Shown in pieces: positions 17,042 through 25,242 of a DNA stretch of 62,534 nucleotides; the first letter of the stretch is position 1; each line of letters starts with the position of its first letter. Made by a program: the position numbers and the translations under genes. Under the pieces are notes generated by a model, which worked only from the letters and a program-made list of their open reading frames with translations, did no database searches and was not told where the DNA came from. Source of the DNA: Ktedonobacteria bacterium (GTDB lineage: Bacteria; Chloroflexota; Ktedonobacteria; Ktedonobacterales; JACDGC01); assembly GCA_027459785.1 (NCBI GenBank), contig DAIDGU010000031.1, positions 1 through 62,534 of the forward strand, read 5' to 3'.

Positions 17042-17932
17042 TCAATACCCCGTCGTGCGGTCGATCTGGCCGCGCTCGCGCGCCTGGTAGTCGCAGATGC
17101 GGAAGACGACATAGGCGACGGCGGCGAAAGCGACGGTCGTCAGCGCGAACCAGCCGAAGACCGCGCCGGTATCGGCGATAGGGAACTGCTCGCCGATGTG
17201 GCTGCCCAGCAGGGCGCGGCGCACCAGTTCCAGCCAATACGTCAGTGGCACGCCCAGCGCGATGGTTTGCAGCCAGCCAGGCAGCACCACGATGGGGAAA
17301 ATCGCGCCGGAAACGAGATAGAGCGCGCCCGTCACCGCTTGCGGCATCTGGTACGCGCCACGCTTCAGCACCAGCGCCAGGCCCGCCAGCATGATGCCTA
17401 GCGCCGTGATGGCGATGAAGCCGAAGACCAGCGCCGCCAGCAGCAGGGGATAGTTCACCGCGCGCAGATCCACCGGCACGCCCAGCAGCGTGATGCCGAA
17501 ACCGAGCGTGATGGCGAAGGCGAAAAACGCGATCAACATGCGCGGCAGCGCCCGCCCGATCAGGAAGATCAGGAAGCGTGACGGCGTGATGTAGACGTAC
17601 TTGAGCATGGCATACTCTTCGCGGTCCGCCAGCACCGCCTGCGGGATGCCCGCGACGATCTGCTCCACGAAGGTCCACGCCGCCGCGCCGCAGATCAAGA
17701 AGCCGAAGATGCCGCCGTGGGCATGCGCCCCGCTCACCACCCAATACATCAGCACCAACACCAGCGAGGCCGTCATCGGGCGCACGATCAGATACAGACA
17801 ATAGAGCAGGGGATTGGTCCAGTTGCCGCGCGACTGCCATTCCAGCCAGGTCGCCGCGCGCAAAGTCTGCCAGGCGCGCGTGCCAGCGATACGCGCCCGC
17901 AGGTTGCCAGGCGCTGTGGTCGCTTCGATCAT
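17042..17932 (-). CDS. ABC-2 type exporter permease
   Basis: 296 residues with six hydrophobic segments, beginning after an amphipathic N-terminus (LRAATWLEWQSRGNWTNP). The fifth and sixth segments are preceded by PLTYWLELVRRALLG, the conserved ABC-2 end motif (P-x-x-Y-x-x-E-x-x-R-x-x-L). GAGGAGTTGATGGC precedes ATG 17932. It is the third gene of an exporter operon with an ATPase (19013-20059) and another permease (18141-19016), so the two permeases probably form a heterodimer. Substrate unknown; drug, lipid or polymer export are typical for the family. Confidence 0.88.
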   Translation of the reverse strand: MIEATTAPGNLRARIAGTRAWQTLRAATWLEWQSRGNWTNPLLYCLYLIVRPMTASLVLVLMYWVVSGAHAHGGIFGFLICGAAAWTFVEQIVAGIPQAVLADREEYAMLKYVYITPSRFLIFLIGRALPRMLIAFFAFAITLGFGITLLGVPVDLRAVNYPLLLAALVFGFIAITALGIMLAGLALVLKRGAYQMPQAVTGALYLVSGAIFPIVVLPGWLQTIALGVPLTYWLELVRRALLGSHIGEQFPIADTGAVFGWFALTTVAFAAVAYVVFRICDYQARERGQIDRTTGY

Positions 17933-17973
17933 GCCATCAACTCCTCACCATAGTAAACCAAAGACGAGAACAC

Positions 17974-18114
17974 GAAATGACGCGAAAAGGCCGCGAGATC
18001 ACGCGGGATAGGAAAAAGACGGGACACGACATGCAACGAGACCGGCGCAAAGTCACACGAAATGATGGCGAATACATACCTCGCGTTATGTCGCGGCCAT
18101 TTCGTGATATTTCG
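17974..18114. repeat. Imperfect CACGAAA-type inverted repeat between permease genes
   Basis: CGAAATGACGCGAAAAGGCCGCGA near the left end pairs imperfectly with TCGCGGCCATTTCGTG near the right end (each shown up to its complement). Related to the 7181-7294 element. It lies inside the ABC exporter operon and could dampen expression of the distal permease. Confidence 0.5.
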
Positions 18115-18140
18115 CATTCCGTTCTTTCTTCCTTTTGGAA

Positions 18141-19016
18141 CTATTGCCACTTGAGCGACAACTTGCCTTGAATCTTGGCGCGACGCTCGATGAAGTTCAG
18201 CGACCAGGCCGCGCCGCCGCAGAAGACGACCACCAGCACCGCCAGGATGGCGATCTCGAGGCCTGCCGGCAGCAGTGTGGGCAGCAGGTGCGGGAAGACG
18301 AGCTGCCGCACGGCGTCCAGCCCCAGCGTGAGCGGGATGAGCGCCGCGAACGCGCCGACATATGGGCCGAGCGCCGCCACCGGCACGTAGGATCCCGTCA
18401 GCAGCGCCACCGGCTCCTGGATGACCTCCTGGATCGCCCACACCTCGCGGTTATAGAGCAGGTACAGGCTGGCGAGCATCGATCCCAGGCCGTAGAGCGC
18501 GACCAACGAGAACAGAAAAGCCAGGATCACGAGCGGGTACGAGACGACGTTGTAGGTGACGCCGAAGATCAGCGAGCCGAGGATCAGCACCGCCGTGGCG
18601 CGCACCGCCGTCGCCAGCATGCCGCCGATGGCCATCCCCGCGAGGATCCACAGCATCGACGCGGGAGCCATCAGATAGAGTTCCAGGTTGCCGGACTGGC
18701 GCTCCCAGTGGAGTTGCGCCGCCATCGACCAGAGGACGTTGATCCAGAAGGCCATCATGCCGCCGCCCAAGATGACCAGGCCGATGTATTGTTGCGGCGC
18801 GTGCAACGCCTTGTAGACCAACGCGAAGGCGCAGATCTGCAACAGCGGCAGCGCCACTTCGTAGAAGATCCAGTCCGGCTCACGGTTGGCGGCGACCAGG
18901 CGCGGGTAGGCCCGCCCGACCATCGTCATGATGCCCAGCCGCAGACCGGCGCGCATGTTCCGGCCCCGCTGGGCTGGCCGCGCGGGCGCGGCGGTGGAAG
19001 GAGTGAGCGCCGTCAT
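18141..19016 (-). CDS. ABC-2 type exporter permease
   Basis: 291 residues from ATG 19016, which overlaps the ATPase stop as ATGA (translational coupling). A short Ala/Pro/Thr-rich start precedes six hydrophobic segments. RQSGNLELYLMAPASM is the typical cytoplasmic loop of ABC-2 permeases, and the segment order agrees with the partner at 17042-17932. The longer open frame to 19274 is an overlap with the ATPase gene and is not used. Stop at 18141 is followed by the inverted repeat and then the second permease. Confidence 0.88.
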   Translation of the reverse strand: MTALTPSTAAPARPAQRGRNMRAGLRLGIMTMVGRAYPRLVAANREPDWIFYEVALPLLQICAFALVYKALHAPQQYIGLVILGGGMMAFWINVLWSMAAQLHWERQSGNLELYLMAPASMLWILAGMAIGGMLATAVRATAVLILGSLIFGVTYNVVSYPLVILAFLFSLVALYGLGSMLASLYLLYNREVWAIQEVIQEPVALLTGSYVPVAALGPYVGAFAALIPLTLGLDAVRQLVFPHLLPTLLPAGLEIAILAVLVVVFCGGAAWSLNFIERRAKIQGKLSLKWQ

Positions 19017-20059
19017 CGCTGTGCCTCCTCGCCCTCGCGCTGGCTCTCGGCCTCGTCGCCCACCAGGCGCACGAAGGCTTCTTCCAGCGTCGGCTCGATG
19101 CGCCGCAGCGCCAGCACGCGCCCGCCGGCCTCGTTGATCGAAGCGATGGTCGGCACGATGAACTCCTCGCGCAGCAGCGCCAGGCGCAATTGCGTGCGGT
19201 CGTTGCGCTGCTCGGTCTGCGCGTCCACCACGCCGTCGCGCTCGCGCAGCATCTCGGTGAAGGCCGGCAGCCACTCGGCCATCTCAAGCTGAAAGCGCGC
19301 GTGTTCCTGCAAGCCACGCTTCAGGTCGTCGGTGGTGCCTTCCGCCACGATCTGCCCGTGGTTGATGACGGCCACATGGTCGCACAGTTCGTCCGCCTCG
19401 AACATGTAGTGCGTCGTCAGCAAGACGGTGCGGCGCGGATTCTCGCCCATCCACTTGCGCACGTATTCGCGCACGGCACGCGACGCCTCCACGTCCAGCC
19501 CCACCGTCGGCTCGTCCAGGAACAGGATCTCCGGATCGGAGACGAGCGCGCGGCAGAGGTTCATGCGCTGGCGCATGCCGGTCGAAAGCGCGTATACCTT
19601 CTGGTTGGCCTGATCGCCCAGCCCGACGGCGCTCAGCAATTCGTCGATGCGCGCATGCGCGACCTTTGAGGGGACGCCGTAGAACTGTGCGAACATCCAT
19701 AATTGCTCGCGCACCGTCAAGATGCCGTAGCCCGATTGCTCGCCGCCGCTGACCATCGCGATGATCTGGCGGACTTTGATCACGTCGCGCGTCACGTCCA
19801 TGCCGTCGATGTATGCCTGGCCGCCGCTGGGGGCGAGCAGAGTGGTGAGGATCTTGATCAGCGTGGTCTTGCCCGCGCCGTTGCGCCCCAACAGGCCGAA
19901 GATCTCGCCGCGCTGAACGGTCAGGCTGACGCCGTCGAGCGCCGTGACGCCCTTGCCCGCCTGCGCCCCGCCGATGGAACGCCCGCCGCGGGCCTGGTAG
20001 ACGCGCCGCACGTCGATGGTTTGGATCGCTGGCACTGTATCTTGTGCTGAATGACTCAT
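19013..20059 (-). CDS. ABC transporter ATP-binding protein (DrrA/NatA-like)
   Basis: 348 residues from ATG 20059 (MSHSAQDTV); AGAGG lies upstream, and an in-frame ATG at 20095 overlaps a leader ORF. Walker A LLGRNGAGKTT, signature LSTGMRQRMNLC, Walker B ILFLDEPTVGLD and the switch His in LLTTHYM are intact. A C-terminal extension of about 110 residues (NHGQIVAEGTTDDL onward) is typical of DrrA-type exporters. It energises the two permeases encoded behind it. A consensus promoter stands at 20306-20334, giving a 240-base leader. Confidence 0.93.
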   Translation of the reverse strand: MSHSAQDTVPAIQTIDVRRVYQARGGRSIGGAQAGKGVTALDGVSLTVQRGEIFGLLGRNGAGKTTLIKILTTLLAPSGGQAYIDGMDVTRDVIKVRQIIAMVSGGEQSGYGILTVREQLWMFAQFYGVPSKVAHARIDELLSAVGLGDQANQKVYALSTGMRQRMNLCRALVSDPEILFLDEPTVGLDVEASRAVREYVRKWMGENPRRTVLLTTHYMFEADELCDHVAVINHGQIVAEGTTDDLKRGLQEHARFQLEMAEWLPAFTEMLRERDGVVDAQTEQRNDRTQLRLALLREEFIVPTIASINEAGGRVLALRRIEPTLEEAFVRLVGDEAESQREGEEAQR

Positions 20060-20087
20060 CGCAGGAAACCTCTTCTGTAGCTCCTGG

Positions 20088-20186
20088 CTACGCACCTATG
20101 AACGCTGACGTTGAACGATGACGATCATACGCCTGAATGATTGCTATCTTACTTCTGCCGCTAGGGAAGACGAACATCGGTTTCAA
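20088..20186 (-). CDS. Putative 32-codon upstream ORF in the exporter leader
   Basis: TTG at 20186 follows a perfect AGGAGGTGG at 4-base spacing; translation gives MKPMFVFPSGRSKIAIIQAY and ends TAG at 20088, 28 bases before the ATPase ATG. The strong ribosome-binding site in a long leader is the main support. It could be a leader peptide controlling exporter translation or a chance ORF. No homology recognised. Confidence 0.35.
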   Translation of the reverse strand: MKPMFVFPSGRSKIAIIQAYDRHRSTSAFIGA

Positions 20187-20305
20187 TCGGCCACCTCCTG
20201 TACAAATGCGTGCCACCCATCAAGCCACCAGGAACCACCCGACCAGCGGCTAGGTTCCCCTATCCGGTTCGACGCCAAAACGCATCGATCCACCCGCTGT
20301 TAGCA

Positions 20306-20334
20306 ATGATACCCGACGGTTTTAAGAAAGTCAA
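20306..20334 (-). promoter_or_regulatory. Sigma-70-type promoter of the ABC-2 exporter operon
   Basis: Minus strand: TTGACT (-35), exactly 17 bases, TATCAT (-10). It is the best promoter match in the window. The start point would be near 20299, leaving a leader of about 240 bases before the ATPase gene. Confidence 0.65.
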
Positions 20335-20445
20335 TATGCAGTCCCAGGATTGTTTGATTTAATTAATATAACCCTCCTCCCGTGGCAAACTGCTCAGCGT
20401 TTTTAGTCGCCGAGCAGCAGGCTAACCGTGGGCGTCTTGCCGCCG
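20335..20445. other. AT-rich intergenic segment with a stem-loop
   Basis: Contains CTGCTCAGCG and CGCCGAGCAG (one mismatch) around TTTTTAGT, a ten-base-pair hairpin at about 20389-20417, after an AT-rich tract. It is not followed by a U-run on either strand, so a terminator is not assured. Confidence 0.4.
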
Positions 20446-20448
20446 TAC

Positions 20449-20688
20449 TCAGTTCATCTTGCCGGTTTGCCCCTCGCCATCGTGGATGGGGTGCAGGGGC
20501 ATCCCTTTGGTGTCGCTCAAGTGACGAGATTTTTCTGCCACAATGATCGTATCCCTACCCAGCGTGCGATGCCGCCGGACGATGGCGCGATCCCGTCCCT
20601 GGACTGAAGGGCAGGTTCCCGCCTGCGGGCGCACGCGCTGCAAGCGGCGCTCCACAGTGCTTCCGCGATGGATCATGCGATACTTCAT
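20449..20688 (-). CDS. Small basic hypothetical protein
   Basis: 79 residues from ATG 20688 with AGAGAGGTG upstream. Sequence starts MKYRMIHRGSTVERRLQ and is rich in Arg and His with no hydrophobic segment. No family recognised. Codon composition is less typical than neighbours, so it may be spurious; the ribosome-binding site is the main support. Confidence 0.35.
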   Translation of the reverse strand: MKYRMIHRGSTVERRLQRVRPQAGTCPSVQGRDRAIVRRHRTLGRDTIIVAEKSRHLSDTKGMPLHPIHDGEGQTGKMN

Positions 20689-20749
20689 GGGCGACACCTC
20701 TCTGCTTAATGTTGTTGTGAACTAGTGACCTCGGCGCGAACAACCACAG

Positions 20750-20860
20750 GACGCGGGCGGTTGAAACCGCGCCAGGACGCGGGCGGTTGAAACCGCGCCT
20801 CAGGGCTGCGCCACGAAGTCCACCTGCGTGGACTGGAGGTTACGTTCCCTGTGCCGAGGT
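20750..20860 (+). repeat. Two-hairpin dispersed repeat with duplicated first half
   Basis: ACGCGGGCGGTTGAAACC-GCGCC occurs twice in a row, then CAGGGCTGCGCCACGAAG and a TCCACCTGCGTGGA hairpin. The self-complementary GCGGTTGAAACCGC and the second hairpin are the family hallmarks. The doubled first half is unique to this copy. Confidence 0.75.
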
Positions 20861-20988
20861 CAGTAAGATCGGACGAGACAGGCACACCAGCCTATCTGAT
20901 CCTGCTAACCGTTTCGTGAGATGCGTGTCCCTTCGCGGCCTGCGTGTTCCCGTCCTCTCTTTTACTCTTCTTCCAGCGAACACAATTT

Positions 20989-22407
20989 CTAGAACTCGCC
21001 TGGTTCTTCCGCCATGCGCACGATGCGCGGCGTGAACTTGCCGATCACTTCCACCAGATCGTCCTGGGCGGCGATGACGGCCTCGATGTCTTTGTACGCC
21101 TGGGGCGACTCGTCCAGCGCGCCGCCCAGCAGGTCCACGCCGCGCTCGCGCAGATAGGTGTCGCGCGCCGTCTTGGTGATGCTGTTGAAGGCCGCGCGGC
21201 GGCTCATCTTGCGCCCCGCGCCGTGGGCTGCGGAGTTCAGCGCCCGCCCGTCACCCTTGCCGCGCACCACATAGCCGGCGTCGCCCATCGAGCCAGGGAT
21301 GATCCCCAGCACGCCCGCGCCTGCCGGCGTCGCTCCTTTGCGATGCACGACCGCTTCTGTGCCATCTGCCAGTTTCTCCAACCTGGCGTAATTATGATGA
21401 TTTTCGATCTTCACCTGCTCGTGCAAGCCCGCCGCTTGGGCGACGCGGTGGTGGATGACCTCGTGGTTGGCGGCGGCGAACCGGCCCGCCAGCTCCATCG
21501 CCAGCCAATATTCCTGGCCCGCCTCGGCGGCCAGCGGCAGCCAGGCGAGATGTTGTACCGTCGGGTCGAGATCAGGATGCATGCGCCGCGCGATCTCGGT
21601 ATAGGTGTTCGCAATCTTGAAGCCGACCCCGCGCGACCCGCTGTGCGAGAGCAGCGCCAGATAGCGCCCCGCCTTCAAGTTCAGTTGGGCGTCATCGTCG
21701 TAGAGCTGAAAAACGCCCCATTCGACGAAATGATTCCCCGAACCTGATGTGCCGATCTGCTGCGCCGCCTTGAATTTCAGCCCCTTCAGCAGCCGCGTCG
21801 CCTCCCAGGCGGGATCGTCCAATACGGCATGCTGCGGGCGATCATACTGCTCCCATTTGCTGTCGATGCCGAAGCGCGTCTCCCCCAAGAGCGCCTTCTT
21901 GAACTGCGCCGCGCGCTGGCCCAGCACGATCGGCGACTGTGGATAGACCGACAGGCGCATGCGGCAGGCGATATCCACACCCACGGCATACGGGATGACC
22001 GATGAATCGGTCGCCAGCACGCCGCCGATGGGCAGGCCATAGCCCACGTGCGCGTCGGGCATCAGCGCGCCCGCCACCGCGACGGGCAACCGTAACGCGT
22101 TGCGCATCTGCTCGCGCGCGGCTGTGTCGATCTGCGCCGCGCCCCACACGGCGTAGTCCAGCGGCGCATCGCGCAGGGTGGTCGTCTGCGGTTCAGCGGC
22201 GGTGCGCTTGATGACCTCGCGCGCCAGGTTGCCATACTGCACGTCGGCCAGGAATGCACCCGGATCGCGCCGCACGCGGTCGACCTGCGCCAGCGCGTCG
22301 TCTGCTGGCATGCCGGCGGCTTCCAGCCGTTGCGCCAGGGTCTTTGCCAGGCCGAAGACTTTGCCTTCGGGCCAGCCCTGCGCTTTCAAAGCTTTACCAG
22401 TAATCAT
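20989..22407 (-). CDS. rtcB: RtcB-type RNA ligase
   Basis: 472 residues from ATG 22407 (GGGAAG upstream). RtcB joins 2',3'-cyclic phosphate or 3'-phosphate RNA ends to 5'-OH using GTP and Mn2+. Family motifs seen: GVDIACRM (Cys metal ligand region), GSGNHFVEWG, LLSHSGSRGVGF, IPGSMGDAGYVV and AHGAGRKMSR, whose His is the guanylylated residue. Length fits bacterial RtcB. The gene stands behind a promoter, a 47-codon ORF and an intrinsic terminator, and its ribosome-binding site starts just after the U-run, so expression needs read-through. No rtcA or archease gene in view. Confidence 0.93.
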   Translation of the reverse strand: MITGKALKAQGWPEGKVFGLAKTLAQRLEAAGMPADDALAQVDRVRRDPGAFLADVQYGNLAREVIKRTAAEPQTTTLRDAPLDYAVWGAAQIDTAAREQMRNALRLPVAVAGALMPDAHVGYGLPIGGVLATDSSVIPYAVGVDIACRMRLSVYPQSPIVLGQRAAQFKKALLGETRFGIDSKWEQYDRPQHAVLDDPAWEATRLLKGLKFKAAQQIGTSGSGNHFVEWGVFQLYDDDAQLNLKAGRYLALLSHSGSRGVGFKIANTYTEIARRMHPDLDPTVQHLAWLPLAAEAGQEYWLAMELAGRFAAANHEVIHHRVAQAAGLHEQVKIENHHNYARLEKLADGTEAVVHRKGATPAGAGVLGIIPGSMGDAGYVVRGKGDGRALNSAAHGAGRKMSRRAAFNSITKTARDTYLRERGVDLLGGALDESPQAYKDIEAVIAAQDDLVEVIGKFTPRIVRMAEEPGEF

Positions 22408-22429
22408 CTGCAATCACTTCCCATAGACA

Positions 22430-22469
22430 AACAAAAAGCGCGGAGAGCATTTTCTTTCGCTCTCCGCGC
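22430..22469 (-). terminator. Intrinsic terminator in front of rtcB (attenuator candidate)
   Basis: Perfect 11-base arms GCGCGGAGAGC (22448-22438 side) and GCTCTCCGCGC with a 10-base loop, followed on the minus strand by TTTTTGTTTG. The rtcB ATG is only 23 bases beyond the U-run. Confidence 0.85.
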
Positions 22470-22479
22470 CTGACTTGGG

Positions 22480-22514
22480 CGACCGTTCCGTAAGCATCGG
22501 TTCAACAACGGTCG
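22480..22514 (-). promoter_or_regulatory. Leader hairpin overlapping the end of the leader ORF
   Basis: Perfect 8-base arms CGACCGTT and AACGGTCG around a 19-base loop. The first arm contains the last sense codons (Asp-Arg-Cys) and stop of the 47-codon ORF, so a ribosome finishing the ORF would open it. Lies just before the terminator hairpin. Confidence 0.6.
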
Positions 22515-22645
22515 ATGGGTAGGTAGCACCCAAGCCAGGCACGGTGGACGGCGAGCAGCCGCACGAACGCGCACGGATTGCCCGCGCGCAGATCACGGAT
22601 CTGTTGCTCACTCATGGGGGTTGGTTTCATAGTCCACGAGGTCAT
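22502..22645 (-). CDS. 47-codon leader ORF upstream of rtcB
   Basis: ATG 22645 follows AAAGGAG at ideal spacing. The product starts MTSWTMKPTPMSEQQIRDL and ends LLAVHRAWLGCYLPIDRC. It begins about 35 bases after a consensus promoter and ends inside a hairpin next to an intrinsic terminator. A short soluble protein or a control peptide for rtcB are both possible. No homology recognised. Confidence 0.6.
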   Translation of the reverse strand: MTSWTMKPTPMSEQQIRDLRAGNPCAFVRLLAVHRAWLGCYLPIDRC

Positions 22646-22679
22646 GGTTGGGTACTCCTTTCTTGCAGTCTTCTCTGCT

Positions 22680-22710
22680 AGTATAGTCACACAGGGGGCA
22701 TGCATGTCAA
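22680..22710 (-). promoter_or_regulatory. Promoter of the leader ORF-rtcB transcript
   Basis: Minus strand: TTGACA (consensus -35), 19-base spacer, TATACT (-10). Only the spacer is longer than ideal. Start point near 22673, 28 bases before the leader ATG. Confidence 0.6.
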
Positions 22711-22748
22711 GGGCGGGCGGTAGGAACTGGCCAACGGACTGCCAGCCC

Positions 22749-24662
22749 TCACGACGCCCGTTTGCGTTCACGCACCGTGTGCGGCCAACTCAACAGGTTT
22801 TTCCAGGAAATTGAGCGCCGGTTTTTCAAGGACGTTGCGCGTTGATTCGCCGTATTCTGCCTGGCCTGGTTGTCGCGTTGTTGCTGCACCGTGTTGATGT
22901 GCCGCTTCCATTGGCCGATATCCATCAGCAGATGCATCAGCAGGGTGGGGATGCCCAGGATCAGGATGCCCAGCAACACCCACGGGACATGATCGAAGGG
23001 ATGGTCGAAGAAGCGCAGATTCGGTACCTTCATCAAAAGCGTATCTTGCAGCGGCACATCCGCCAGGAAGGTCAGCACCGTCGTCGCCAGCACGACGTAT
23101 CCGACGAGCAACAGCAAGCGTGCCGGGCGCGGAAAGTCTTTGGAGTCGCGTTCCACCACCACCTCGCCGGAGGCCACCAGATCCCACCCCAACGCCGCCA
23201 GCACGAAGAAGATGCCGACGATAGCGATCACCTCGCCTTGCTGGGCGGTATACAAGAAGAAGTAGTAGATGAGCAGCAAAACGAGCAAACTCACGCTCAA
23301 GGTGAAGAGCGCCCCCACCAGCATCTGGCGATCATGATCCAGCCTGCCCAGCAACACGAGCGCCAGCAACACCCCCATGACCGTCGGCGCGATGATCATC
23401 TCCACGCCGCCGTGCGCCTGGATGTGGCCCAGCGAGAATGCGCCGATAATCGTGACGATGCTGCAAAAGATGAACGTGTTCACCTGATAGCGCCAGTTCA
23501 GCGGGATCTGCGCCGCGCGCTGAGCATATTGCGCGGCATTCAGGGTCAACTGTGGCGCGAAGAGCAGCAAGGCCGCCAAGCCGAGCAGGAAGAGGAAATA
23601 GCAGACGCCGGTGAGGATGATGCCCCACAGCGGACTATCGGTAAGAATGCTGAAGGCCAGCGTGAAGACAGCGAAGCCCATCGCCAGGAAGATGACGCCG
23701 AGGGGGATCTCTGTGCTGACACCATCACGCAAGCGCCCGATCCAGATCGCCATATTCGTCATCACCGGCGCGACAAAAATCAGGATGACCCCTGCGCTCA
23801 CTCCATAGGCCACGCCGTCGCTATCGTGGAGCAAGAACACATCGATGGCGAGGATGATGACGCCGCACAAGATCGCCAGCGCGCACAGCGTATGATGGCC
23901 GCGTGCGCCTTGCTTTGTCCAGAGCAGACTCCGCGCGATCATCTCGCTCAATTCCGCGTAATCGGCCCCCGCCAACATGTAAATCGGGATGAGGCACAAG
24001 CCCAGGATGGTCAAGACCGAGTGAAAGTGGGCGAGGCCAATCGCCACCGCGTGGGTGATGGAATAGTACCAGAGCGCGGCGTAGAAATAACCCGCCGTCA
24101 GCAGGTAGACGAGGCCGGTGGTGCGCAGCAGGGAACGCCGCCGGTGGCGCAGGAAGGTCGCCCCGTCCTGGCGGGCCTGCCGATTGGCCCGCCAGATGGC
24201 ATAGCCACGCCAGACGAAGATCAAATTGATGGCACCGTAAGCGACCCGCAGGGCGGTCACCACCGTCGCTGCCTGGGGCGCATGTGTCGGCTGTGGCAAG
24301 AAGGCGAAGCCGATGACGGCATCGACAGCCAGCACGCCGGCGCGCACCATGAAGTGACTGTGCAGTGCGGCGGTCGTGATGAAGCTCAGCGCGATGGGCA
24401 ACACGACGACGGCATACGCGATGAACGGGATGGGAAAACGTTCGCCATCCAGCACCAACACCGGCACAGTGGCATGCACATAGGTGATAATGATCTTGAA
24501 GATGGCGATTGCGACCAGATTCACGACACCGAAACCCACCAGCACTTGCAGGGGGTGATTCAACTCCTTGAAATTGATGAACTTGTGACGAAAGGCTTTG
24601 GGAAAGGACTCACGCTTTGGTTCATGGTCCATTTCTCCTTCGAGCAGTGAAGGAAATGACAT
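22749..24662 (-). CDS. Large multi-pass membrane protein of unknown function
   Basis: 637 residues. About 15 hydrophobic segments are separated by short loops, with a basic, Gln/Arg-rich C-terminal tail (about 590-637) placed in the cytoplasm. The charge pattern and segments such as IPFIAYAVVVLPIALSF suggest a polytopic transporter- or sensor-like protein, but no transporter motif or catalytic site is visible. GAAGAGG precedes ATG 24662, and a promoter lies 50 bases further up. I cannot assign a family. Neighbours (rtcB, MFS) give no functional hint. Confidence 0.8.
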   Translation of the reverse strand: MSFPSLLEGEMDHEPKRESFPKAFRHKFINFKELNHPLQVLVGFGVVNLVAIAIFKIIITYVHATVPVLVLDGERFPIPFIAYAVVVLPIALSFITTAALHSHFMVRAGVLAVDAVIGFAFLPQPTHAPQAATVVTALRVAYGAINLIFVWRGYAIWRANRQARQDGATFLRHRRRSLLRTTGLVYLLTAGYFYAALWYYSITHAVAIGLAHFHSVLTILGLCLIPIYMLAGADYAELSEMIARSLLWTKQGARGHHTLCALAILCGVIILAIDVFLLHDSDGVAYGVSAGVILIFVAPVMTNMAIWIGRLRDGVSTEIPLGVIFLAMGFAVFTLAFSILTDSPLWGIILTGVCYFLFLLGLAALLLFAPQLTLNAAQYAQRAAQIPLNWRYQVNTFIFCSIVTIIGAFSLGHIQAHGGVEMIIAPTVMGVLLALVLLGRLDHDRQMLVGALFTLSVSLLVLLLIYYFFLYTAQQGEVIAIVGIFFVLAALGWDLVASGEVVVERDSKDFPRPARLLLLVGYVVLATTVLTFLADVPLQDTLLMKVPNLRFFDHPFDHVPWVLLGILILGIPTLLMHLLMDIGQWKRHINTVQQQRDNQARQNTANQRATSLKNRRSISWKNLLSWPHTVRERKRAS

Positions 24663-25242
24663 ATAGCACCTCTTCTTCCAGGATATCTCACCAAAACTGT
24701 TTTATGTTCACATAATACCACGTGAGTTTACGTAAGATCAAGCGCAAGCGATGGGAAAGATCTGTTCGTCCTGGTACTATAGTAGTATTGCGATGACATT
24801 GATGTATATAAAGGGATGGTTCGTTAGGGGAGTTGCTTGTGGAGTGTGTTGCTCGCTGACTGTGGCATGTGCTACGATAAGGCATGCCTGCTGTGCCTGG
24901 ATGCGATGGCTTATAACCTGTCAGGAGGCTCTTATTGGCGTACGCTTCGTTCGCTCCAACCCTCGTCTCTCACGCGACCTCCCTGCCGCGCGTGGGCTAG
25001 GAGCCTGAACGATAGGGTGGCCGTCGCTGGCCGACCGGCCCGCGTGCGGGAGCGGCGTCGCCCGCCCCACCGTTGCTGCGTCCCTCATATGCCACGCCTG
25101 CCTGGGCGTGAGAGCGTAGCCGTGATCGCTTGCTCCTTTGGTCACGGCGCAATCGCTATTGTTCGCGTTTTCCCCTGGCTCGCGCGACATCGTGCCTCAG
25201 CCAGCGGGAGATACTGCGCTCCTTGCTATATGAGGATCCATC
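24663..25242. other. 580-base divergent intergenic region
   Basis: It contains the membrane-protein promoter at its left end. The right half holds GC-rich imperfect inverted repeats (GGTGGCCGTCGCTGGCC...GGCGTCGCCCGCCCCACC) and an AGGCTC/GAGCCT pair. Short frames here lack ribosome-binding sites. A structured RNA cannot be excluded, but I recognise none. Confidence 0.4.
24712..24741 (-). promoter_or_regulatory. Promoter of the large membrane protein gene
   Basis: Minus strand: TTGATC, 18-base spacer, TATTAT, ending 50 bases before ATG 24662. Confidence 0.5.

Noticed and set aside
20200..20290. T-box-like GGGTGGCACGC in the exporter leader
   Set aside because: The conserved sequence is incomplete, no specifier stem or terminator is visible, and the downstream gene is not amino-acid related.
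22842..24650. 602-codon + strand frame opposite the membrane protein
   Set aside because: Extremely Gln/Asp/His/Arg-rich, the expected mirror of hydrophobic codons.
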